Below, one piece after another: positions 58,482 through 64,000 of a DNA stretch of 64,000 bases; position 1 is the first letter of the stretch; every line of letters starts with the position of its first letter. The stretch spans positions 124,001 through 188,000 of the forward strand of contig NZ_VFOQ01000002.1 in the NCBI RefSeq assembly GCF_006716205.1, given 5' to 3'. The DNA comes from Oryzihumus leptocrescens. GTDB lineage: Bacteria > Actinomycetota > Actinomycetes > Actinomycetales > Dermatophilaceae. The notes below the pieces were generated by a model. That model worked only from the letters and a program-made list of their open reading frames with translations. It searched no databases and was not told where the DNA came from. Position numbers and translations under genes: made by a program.

Positions 58482-58749
58482 TCGGCGCAAGGCCGAGGTG
58501 GTGACACCCGGCAAGAACAATGAGACGGTCCCGGGGCCGGGGTTGCTCACCTTGGACGAGGCGGCGCAGTACCTCAACATGTCGCCGCGGTTCATGCGAC
58601 GTGCAGCGGCTGAACGTCGCGTCGCGTTCATCAAGGTCGGACGCTCGGTGCGGTTCAAGATCGCCGACCTGGACGAGTGGATCGAGGAGAGCCGCGTCGA
58701 GCCGCTGACGATCAACGACGTCTGGCGCTCGGCTCGGCGGATCGCCTGA
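58474..58749 (+). CDS. xis: excisionase-like helix-turn-helix protein
   Basis: 91 residues from ATG 58474 with GAGGAG upstream. The core LLTLDEAAQYLNMSPRFMRRAAAERRVAFIKVGRSVRFKIADLDEWIEESR is the HTH_17/MerR-like excisionase domain. It overlaps the end of rep and its stop overlaps the integrase start (TGATG), the standard xis-int coupling. It probably directs excision by bending DNA at the arm sites. Confidence 0.85.
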   Translation: MSDRRKAEVVTPGKNNETVPGPGLLTLDEAAQYLNMSPRFMRRAAAERRVAFIKVGRSVRFKIADLDEWIEESRVEPLTINDVWRSARRIA

Positions 58750-59879
58750 TGGGTCGCCGTCACTTCGGCAGCGTCCGGCAGCGCGACTCCGGGCGGTGGC
58801 AGGTCCGGTACCGCGGGCCTGACGGGCTCCTGCGGTCGGCGCCGGAGACCTTCGCCCGCAAGTCAGAGGCCGAGCGCTACCTGACGCTGCTGGAGACCCG
58901 GATGATCAACGGCGACTGGGTCGACCCTCTGCGGGGAAAGGTCATGCTCGAGGTCTACGCCGCCGACTGGATCACCCACCGAGCCGGCCTGCGGCCCCGC
59001 ACGGTCGAGCTCTACCGCTGGATCCTCGGGCGGCACATCGCCCCGACGCTCGGTCGGGTGCCGCTGGCCAAGCTGGACACGCCCCTGATCCGCGAGTGGC
59101 GCTCCAACCTGCTCGCCCAGGGCGTCTCCGAGGGTTCGGTCGCCAAGGCCTACCGGCTGCTGCGGGCCATCCTGACGACCGCGGTCGATGAGGACCGGTT
59201 GATCGCGGCCAATCCCTGCCGGATCAAGGGCGCCGGGCAGCAGAAGAGCGTCGAACGCCCAGTGCTGACGCTGCCGCAGGTCTTCCAGCTCGTCGCCCTC
59301 GTCCCGGAGCGGTGGCAGGCGTTCATCCTGCTCAAGACCTTCGCCTCGCTCCGGTGGGGCGAGATCACCGCGTTGACCCGGGCGGACCTCGACCTTGTCA
59401 CCCGTCGCGTGCGCGTCCGGCGGCAGCTGCTGGAGCGCCGCAACGGGGCGATCGAGTCAGGGCCAACCAAGTCCCGGGCGGGCAACCGCAGCGTCGCGAT
59501 CCCCGAGCTGATCGTGCCGGCCCTCGTCACGCACCTGGGCAAGTACACCGCCGAGGGGCCGCTCGCGCTGGTCTTCGCCGGGCTCAACGGCCAGCCCCTG
59601 CGTCGGTCCAACTTCAACAAGTCGGTCGACTGGCGCGCTGCCGTGGATGCGGTCGGCGTTCCCGGCCTGCACCTGCACGACCTGCGGCACACCGGCAACA
59701 TGCTCGCCGCCGCGACCGGCGCGAGCCTGAAGGACCTGATGACCCGGATGGGCCACGACAGCCCCGCCGCCGCGCTGATCTACCAGCACGCCTCGGCCGA
59801 GGCTGACGCCGCGATCGCCGACGCCATCAACGCCCGCCTGACCCTGCACTTCGGGGCCTCGACTGAGGACTCGGCATGA
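58749..59879 (+). CDS. int: tyrosine-family site-specific integrase
   Basis: 376 residues from ATG 58749. An N-terminal arm-binding-like domain (RQRDSGRWQVRYRGPDG) precedes a SAM-like core-binding domain (about 63-150) and the catalytic domain. Catalytic residues: R202 (SLRWGEIT), K241 (PTKSRAGNR), H310 and R313 (HLHDLRHTGN), H336 (MGHDSP) and Y345 (ALIYQHA), all present. It recombines attP with the tRNA-Gly attB. The gene ends 95 bp before attR. Confidence 0.93.
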   Translation: MGRRHFGSVRQRDSGRWQVRYRGPDGLLRSAPETFARKSEAERYLTLLETRMINGDWVDPLRGKVMLEVYAADWITHRAGLRPRTVELYRWILGRHIAPTLGRVPLAKLDTPLIREWRSNLLAQGVSEGSVAKAYRLLRAILTTAVDEDRLIAANPCRIKGAGQQKSVERPVLTLPQVFQLVALVPERWQAFILLKTFASLRWGEITALTRADLDLVTRRVRVRRQLLERRNGAIESGPTKSRAGNRSVAIPELIVPALVTHLGKYTAEGPLALVFAGLNGQPLRRSNFNKSVDWRAAVDAVGVPGLHLHDLRHTGNMLAAATGASLKDLMTRMGHDSPAAALIYQHASAEADAAIADAINARLTLHFGASTEDSA

Positions 59880-59884
59880 CGGCG

Positions 59885-59906
59885 CTGTGGCCCGTGTGTG
59901 GCCCGG
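59885..59906 (+). repeat. candidate integrase arm site, right
   Basis: Exact copy, same orientation, of the 22-bp sequence at 54786-54807, placed 68 bp inside attR and just after the int stop. Confidence 0.55.
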
Positions 59907-59929
59907 CGGCGGCCAAGGACGGGTATGAG

Positions 59930-59972
59930 AAAAGCCCAGGTCGTGGGCGAAACGCCTCTGACCTGGGCTTTT
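59930..59972. terminator. element-borne bidirectional terminator
   Basis: AAAAGCCCAGGTC (59930-59942) pairs with GACCTGGGCTTTT (59960-59972) around a 17-nt loop, with T-runs on both sides. It terminates int and, read from the other side, lies 4 nt after the tRNA-Gly CCA end. Confidence 0.85.
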
Positions 59973-59974
59973 GC

Positions 59975-60021
59975 TGTGGAGCGGGTGACGGGAATCGAAC
60001 CCGCACTGTCAGCTTGGGAAG
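59975..60021. repeat. attR: 47-bp repeat inside the intact tRNA-Gly
   Basis: Exact copy of 54656-54702. It forms the 3' part of the complete tRNA gene, so integration left the tRNA functional. Confidence 0.9.
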
Positions 60022-60050
60022 CTGATGTTCTGCCATTGAACTACACCCGC
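59977..60050 (-). tRNA. tRNA-Gly (anticodon CCC)
   Basis: The minus strand from 60050 folds as a cloverleaf: acceptor GCGGGTG / CACCCGC, D-arm GTTC...GAAC, anticodon stem TCAGC / GCTGA around loop TTCCCAA (anticodon CCC), T-arm GCGGG-TTCGATT-CCCGT, discriminator T at 59980 and encoded CCA at 59979-59977. Its 3' part is attR of the element. Confidence 0.93.
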
Positions 60051-60498
60051 ATGCGCCACCGACCAGCACTCGGTCCCGGCGCGCGACGCAGTCTAGCCCA
60101 GCCGGACGGCCCGCCCGCCACCGACGCACGGGCCGCGCCCCGCCCAGCAATCGACCGCAGCATCCTCACCAGCCCCCGGCACTGAGGCGTCCGGGTGCAC
60201 CAAGGGCAGCCCCTCGAAGAATGCCCAGTGGCCAGGGCTCATCACCGAGGAGAAGGGCGAACGTCTCGTAGCGACTGCTCCCCCATTGCTCACGACGAAC
60301 CAACGCGATGGTGTCCGTACCGCGCTGGTGAGGTGAGCACGGGAGCAAGTGTGTGTTCCCAGCCCGCCTTATCAGGATATTTCTCGAATATGCTCATTGC
60401 AGGTTTACGCAAATCCACATGCACATCCTCGACCCCGCCCTCCGGAGTCTAACTTGCTGTCCGCCGGGGGGGATCCCCCAAAGGGATGAGGAGGGGAT
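60051..60498. other. intergenic, no gene seen
   Basis: About 450 bp. On the minus strand TAGACT (60095-60090) is a plausible -10 for the tRNA. The part from 60350 to 60450 is AT-rich (for example ATCAGGATATTTCTCGAATA) and probably holds the promoter of the secreted-protein gene. No convincing reading frame. Confidence 0.5.
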
Positions 60499-61041
60499 AT
60501 GCGTAGATCTATTGGACGAGTGCGGGCCATAAGCCGGGCGGGATTCGGCGCACTGGCCTTGGTTTCACCCATCTTGATGAGCATCTCTACGGCAGGCGAG
60601 GCTCATGCCGGCCAGGTCATTCCGGGTGGACACCTCGACTACTACCAGGCCGTTGAAGTCAGCAGCTACTCCAATGCCATCGATCTGGACCGCCGTATCG
60701 GAGCTTGCAGCACCTCCCCGGGGGGCTCATGCACCATCACACACGGCGAGAGCCTTAGCACGACGGTCGGCACGGCTCTCGGCATGACCAAATATGACGT
60801 GTCTGCGGAGATCAAGGTCGACATCACCGCCTCAAACTCCACCGACGTGAGCTGCAGTTCGCCGGTATTCGGCAACAACCACGGCAAGCAGTGGGTTGCT
60901 CACGACAGAGGTGTGCGGAAGTACTACCGCCTCCAACACGTGACGCGCGTCAACTACGGGTACCCCACGCACTACGTCACCTCGGGCGTGCTCACAGCCT
61001 TCCAGCCCTACAGGTCTCAGATCTTCTGCCGGTTCGAGTAG
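60499..61041 (+). CDS. secreted protein of unknown function, lower GC
   Basis: 180 residues from ATG 60499 with GAGGAGGGG upstream. A signal peptide (MRRSIGRVRAISRAGFGALALVSPILMSISTAGEAHA) ends near residue 37. The mature part has four cysteines (IGACSTS, GGSCTIT, DVSCSSP, IFCRFE), suggesting two disulfides, and a Ser/Thr-rich middle (ITHGESLSTTVGTALGMTKYDVSAEIKVDITASNST) like amphipathic beta-hairpin regions. I know no function. A pore-forming-like fold is only a guess. Codon use (TAT, AAA, TCA present) and an AT-rich promoter suggest recent acquisition. Confidence 0.75.
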   Translation: MRRSIGRVRAISRAGFGALALVSPILMSISTAGEAHAGQVIPGGHLDYYQAVEVSSYSNAIDLDRRIGACSTSPGGSCTITHGESLSTTVGTALGMTKYDVSAEIKVDITASNSTDVSCSSPVFGNNHGKQWVAHDRGVRKYYRLQHVTRVNYGYPTHYVTSGVLTAFQPYRSQIFCRFE

Positions 61042-61473
61042 CCAGCCAGTCCTGAAACCAGTCGGCGCGGTTGCCCCTCTGCCTGGGGTGCCGCGCCGAC
61101 TGCGCTGCGCCCCACTTCGTCCAACGAGTTCCTTTCCTACTTCACGTGAAGATCGCCGGCTCCGCCCGCGCTCACCCCCGCTCCTCGGCGGCCTCTGCTT
61201 CCGCCTACGGGCTGCGCTGGCTCGCCGTCCTCGGCTGCAGTACCGACCGCGCCCCGCGGGCCAACACAACTTGCCCAGCACCCGTCCTCGACACCTGACC
61301 AGCGCCTATCTCGATTCGCTCGCCCGCCCCATCAACTCGGCGGCAACCCCACGGTGGCGCCCCACCTCAGGCGCATCGGGCGGGACCAAGCCCGTCGATA
61401 GAAGACGTCGACGTCGTGGACCAGGCACGCCGCGGCGACCCGGCGGCCACGGCCGGGTCGCAGGGCGGGGCCG
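61042..61473. other. intergenic region with a terminator, no gene seen
   Basis: About 430 bp. Begins with the hairpin at 61060-61101. A perfect 12-bp palindrome CTTCACGTGAAG is at 61140-61151. The rest shows no reading frame with actinobacterial codon bias and may be degraded sequence. Confidence 0.5.
61060..61101 (+). terminator. terminator of the secreted-protein gene
   Basis: AGTCGGCGCGG (61060-61070) pairs with CCGCGCCGACT (61091-61101), with a nested CCCC/GGGG pairing in the loop. Confidence 0.7.
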
Positions 61474-62679
61474 CTAGGTGTGCCAGGCGACGCCGGCGGA
61501 AGACACGGTCGCGGTCAGCCCCCGTTGGTGCACCACGGTGTGGTGCCGGGCGCAGAGGAGGGCGAGGTTGGCCAGGTCCGTGGGACCGCCGTTGACCCAG
61601 TGACGCACGTGGTGCGCGTGGCACCATGGAGCGGGCCGGGTGCATCCGGGGAAGGTGCACCCGGCATCCCTCACCCACAGCGCCGCCAGCAGTCGCGGGG
61701 TCACGAGGCGCCGCAGTCGGCCCACGTCGAGGACCCCGCCGTCACCCCCGAGGACCATCGGGACCACCGAGGCGTCGCACGCCAGCTTGCGGACGGTCTC
61801 CGGCGCCAGCAGCTCGCCCGTCAGCGTGGTCCTGTGGCCCAGCCCCGCCCGCAGCGAGTCGAGGTCCATGGTCACGATGACCTGGGACTTCGTCGTCGTG
61901 GGTGCGTCGCCACCGGCCGCAGCGGCCCGCCGGCAGACCTCGAGGAGGGCCTCCGCCCACCGTTGCCCGGGCGAGCGCAGGTCGGGACCGCCCTCGTCGG
62001 AGGGCTGGGGCGCCGACAAGGGGTCGATCGCCGCGTCGAGCACCGCGGCAGCCTCGGGGTCGAGGCGCAGGTGGTAGTCGCTCATCCCGTCGTCGTGCAC
62101 CGCCTTGCTCAGGGAGCACCCTCGCTTGAGCAGGTCCTCCTCACGCTGGAACGCGTCCTCGTGCCCGTGCATCGCCAGGATCCGGCTGCGCAGCTCGCGC
62201 AGGTGCTTCGGGAACCCGTCGGCCGCCACCTGGGTGAACCACCCCACCACCTGCTCCTCGGCGCCGGCCGCCAGCCGCGGCCGCAGCTTGTCGATCTCGG
62301 TCAGCGCCACCGCCGCGTTGCGGGTGCCGACCCGACCGTCCAGCACCGCCTCCGCGAGGCGCCGGTTGCGCGGGTCGCGGCATGCGGTTGCCACGCGCGC
62401 GAGCCGGGTCGCCTCACCCGGGGCCAGGCCTCGCATGTGGGTCATCAGCCAGTCCGGGGTGTTGGCCGCGGTCGACTGCGCGACCACGCCCCGGGTGTCG
62501 ACCTCAACAACCATGGCCACCGCCGTCGCATCGCTCTGGCGGGCCAGCTCGTCGAGCTCGCCCGCCAGCGCCGCGAGCTCCGCGCAAGGCACCTGGAAGA
62601 GCACCGCCCGCAGATGCGCAAGGTGCGCAGCTGCGGCGCGCACGGCCTCGCGGCACTCGGTTGCAGTGGTCCCCTCCAT
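61474..62679 (-). CDS. DUF222 / HNH-endonuclease-domain protein (13E12-like)
   Basis: 401 residues from ATG 62679, six bases after TAGGTT on the minus strand (leaderless). An N-terminal DUF222 region (LDELARQSDATAVAMVVEVDTRGVV to DGRVGTRNAAVALTEID) is followed by the C-terminal HNH nuclease motif AGCTFPGCTRPAPWCHAHHVRHWVNGGPTDLANLALLCARHHTVVH. It has the metal-binding Cys pairs and the His-Asn-His residues. Such proteins are abundant paralogues in actinobacteria; their role is unproved. It lies beyond the mobile element. Confidence 0.9.
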   Translation of the reverse strand: MEGTTATECREAVRAAAAHLAHLRAVLFQVPCAELAALAGELDELARQSDATAVAMVVEVDTRGVVAQSTAANTPDWLMTHMRGLAPGEATRLARVATACRDPRNRRLAEAVLDGRVGTRNAAVALTEIDKLRPRLAAGAEEQVVGWFTQVAADGFPKHLRELRSRILAMHGHEDAFQREEDLLKRGCSLSKAVHDDGMSDYHLRLDPEAAAVLDAAIDPLSAPQPSDEGGPDLRSPGQRWAEALLEVCRRAAAAGGDAPTTTKSQVIVTMDLDSLRAGLGHRTTLTGELLAPETVRKLACDASVVPMVLGGDGGVLDVGRLRRLVTPRLLAALWVRDAGCTFPGCTRPAPWCHAHHVRHWVNGGPTDLANLALLCARHHTVVHQRGLTATVSSAGVAWHT

Positions 62680-62926
62680 GACCTGAACCTAGCCGCCACC
62701 ACTGACAGTCCAGCCGCTCAAACGAGCCCGAAAACCGTTGCCAGAAAAAGAAATTCGCGACCACAGGGGTGACGTATGCCGTCACCCTCAGTGACGGCCG
62801 CGCCACACCTTCGCGGGTCCCAAGACGCGGGAAGAGAGCTCCACGAGCCGCAGCTCCGGCGGCGTCCGGCACCCGACCTGCGCACACGGCATACCGGGGC
62901 GGACCGGAGGCGCTAGCGTGTGGCGC

Positions 62927-63502
62927 GTGCTGCTCTCCGACCGTGACATCCGGGCCCAGGTCGACGACGGACGGGTCGTGCTCGACCCCTACGACGCGGC
63001 CATGATCCAGCCCTCGAGCATCGACGTGCGCCTGGACAAGTTCTTCCGGTTGTTCGACAACCACAAGTACCCCTTCATCGACCCCGCCACGGACCAGCCG
63101 GACCTCACCCGGCTCGTGGAGGTCGAGGACGGCGAGCCGTTCATCCTGCACCCGGGGGAGTTCGTCCTCGGCTCGACCTACGAGCAGGTCACGCTGCCCG
63201 ACGACATCGCGGCGCGGCTGGAGGGCAAGTCCTCGCTGGGCCGCCTGGGCCTGCTCACCCACTCCACGGCCGGCTTCATCGACCCCGGATTCACCGGCCA
63301 CGTCACGCTGGAGCTGTCCAACGTCGCGACCCTGCCGATCAAGCTGTGGCCGGGCATGAAGATCGGCCAGATGTGCTTCTTCCGGCTGACCAGCCCCGCG
63401 GAGAAGCCCTACGGCACCCAGGCCTACGGCTCCCGCTACCAGGGCCAGCGCGGCCCCACCGCCAGCCGGTCGTTCCAGAACTTCCACCGCACCGACGTCT
63501 GA
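62927..63502 (+). CDS. dcd: dCTP deaminase, bifunctional dCTP deaminase/dUTPase type
   Basis: 191 residues from GTG 62927, chosen over GTG 62918 because TAGCGT lies seven bases upstream and the product then starts [12 protein letters not shown] like its relatives. Conserved core: [63 protein letters not shown] (catalytic Glu in the last segment) and [16 protein letters not shown]. It is closest to the M. tuberculosis enzyme that turns dCTP directly into dUMP. Single-gene unit. Confidence 0.95.
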   Translation: MLLSDRDIRAQVDDGRVVLDPYDAAMIQPSSIDVRLDKFFRLFDNHKYPFIDPATDQPDLTRLVEVEDGEPFILHPGEFVLGSTYEQVTLPDDIAARLEGKSSLGRLGLLTHSTAGFIDPGFTGHVTLELSNVATLPIKLWPGMKIGQMCFFRLTSPAEKPYGTQAYGSRYQGQRGPTASRSFQNFHRTDV

Positions 63503-63657
63503 GGTCGGTCCAGCCGCGCGCAGCTGAGCCCGCGGCGAGCTCTCACCGGTCCGGATCCACAGGGGATTCACAGGCCGAACATCCCGCCTCGCCGCGGCTC
63601 CGAACCTCACCATGAACGTGCCGGAACATCCGGCCCGGACCGGAGGTTTGACCAGAC

Positions 63658-64000
63658 GTGGCTCCACGCACACCGACGCTGACCGTCGACTTCGCCGGCG
63701 ACGACCCACAGGCCGTCGCGCTCGTGCTGCACGGGGGCCAGCAGCGCAGCGGCCGCCCCGTGCACCCGTGGAACCTCGCCGCGCTGCGCATGGTCCCCTT
63801 CGCCCGGCGGATCGCCGAGGTCGGCGACGGTCGGATCGCGGTCGCGCGCCTGCGGTATGCCGTGCGGGGCTGGAACGCCCCCGCCCTCGCCCCGGTGGCC
63901 GACACCGAGTGGGCCCTCGACGAGGTCCGGGCGCGGCTCGGTGACCTGCCCGTCGCCCTCGTCGGCCACTCCATGGGTGGCCGCAGCGCCATCTATGCCG
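63658..64000 (+). CDS. alpha/beta hydrolase, N-terminal part (runs off the window)
   Basis: Starts at GTG 63658 (VAPRTPTLTVDFAGDD) and is open to the window end, 114 codons. The oxyanion-hole region VALVLHGGQQRS and the nucleophile elbow LVGHSMGGRSAIYA (GxSxG, Ser) are present. The catalytic Asp and His lie beyond the window. Substrate unknown. Confidence 0.85.
   Translation, partial: MAPRTPTLTVDFAGDDPQAVALVLHGGQQRSGRPVHPWNLAALRMVPFARRIAEVGDGRIAVARLRYAVRGWNAPALAPVADTEWALDEVRARLGDLPVALVGHSMGGRSAIYA

Larger units (their letters stand above)
54656..60021. mobile_element. compact integrative element in tRNA-Gly(CCC), pSAM2-like, without transfer genes
   Basis: The element is bounded by 47-bp exact direct repeats (54656-54702 and 59975-60021), the right one being the 3' portion of an intact tRNA-Gly. 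It carries a HUH replication initiator, an HTH excisionase and a tyrosine integrase in the order rep-xis-int, with int next to attR, the standard order of actinomycete integrative elements (AICEs). No FtsK-like transfer protein, spd gene or KorSA-type regulator is seen, so it is either a mobilisable or a decayed mini-element. Cargo is a cupin, a two-helix membrane protein and unknown proteins. Total length is about 5.4 kb, small for the class. Confidence 0.88.

Noticed and set aside
61140-61151. CTTCACGTGAAG resembles the core of a ParB parS site
   Set aside because: Only 11 of the 16 parS positions match (the usual GTTTCACGTGAAAC flanks are missing), it is single, and no parAB genes are nearby. 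The ParB-like protein at 16569-17234 lacks the ParB HTH.
61146-61298. Possible 50-codon gene after the secreted protein
   Set aside because: Starts inside the CACGTG palindrome, has no ribosome site or leaderless -10 and has mixed codon quality. Treated as non-coding.
1-64000. CRISPR array, rRNA operon, riboswitch or toxin-antitoxin pair
   Set aside because: I saw no regularly spaced repeats, no rRNA sequence, no convincing riboswitch and no TA-like gene pair. The only tandem repeat of note is the two-copy 11-mer at 55222-55243.

Overview
The window is 64 kb of very GC-rich DNA with a strong preference for G or C at codon third positions. It is almost certainly from an actinobacterium. Mycothiol-type DinB enzymes, an F420-dependent Ddn-like protein, a Mycobacterium-type bifunctional dCTP deaminase, a DosS/DosR-like pair, a DtxR/IdeR-type iron box and many leaderless starts (TANNNT 6-7 nt before ATG/GTG) all point that way. 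My best guess is a member of the Intrasporangiaceae or a close relative, but I cannot fix the genus from sequence alone. The window opens inside an aminotransferase gene and closes inside an alpha/beta-hydrolase gene.

Layout. 1-5.1 kb: aminotransferase end, an anchored secreted protein, and a complete three-gene branched-chain 2-oxo acid dehydrogenase operon. 5.2-13.2 kb: MarR regulator with MFS pump, a mycothiol-type enzyme divergent from a CopD-CtaG fusion, nitrilase and NHL/thioredoxin proteins. 13.3-20 kb: acetyltransferase, SRPBCC protein, CrtI-like oxidoreductase, small membrane protein, ParB-like protein, acyl-CoA dehydrogenase. 20-26.5 kb: a stress and signalling block (two UspA-like proteins, DosS-like GAF kinase, NarL-type regulator, DUF4396 protein) with DosR-box-like and CsoR-box-like operators. 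26.5-36.5 kb: cell-envelope and iron genes. A flippase-like/GT2 fusion diverges from an epimerase, GT-C, lipoprotein and FTR1 iron permease operon across an iron box. 36.5-43.5 kb: LtrA, CutA, CHAD, Ddn-like, CYTH, a degenerate protein kinase, LigD-type polymerase, GNAT and PEP-mutase-like genes. 43.2-47 kb: FUSC membrane protein and a LysR / acetoacetate decarboxylase / 3-hydroxybutyrate dehydrogenase cluster. 47-54.5 kb: HtrA-like protease, a hydrolase, small secreted or membrane proteins, a methyltransferase, a VOC protein, a nitroreductase and a frameshifted phosphotransferase pseudogene.

54.656-60.021 kb is a compact integrative element in a tRNA-Gly(CCC) gene. It has 47-bp direct repeats at both ends (one is the 3' part of the intact tRNA), a HUH rolling-circle initiator, an excisionase-like HTH protein, a tyrosine integrase, and cargo (cupin, small membrane protein, unknown proteins). 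It resembles a pSAM2-type actinomycete integrative element stripped of transfer genes. It carries candidate integrase arm sites and a terminator that replaces the one it displaced from the tRNA gene. Beyond it lie a lower-GC secreted protein of unknown function, a DUF222/HNH protein, dcd and the truncated hydrolase.

The most unusual window-wide signal is the octamer GTATGCCG (34 hand-counted copies on both strands, in coding and non-coding DNA). It is kept even at the price of rare codons such as ATA, GTA, GCA and TAT, and it is absent from the mobile element and its surroundings. This looks like a DNA-level motif rather than a coding one.
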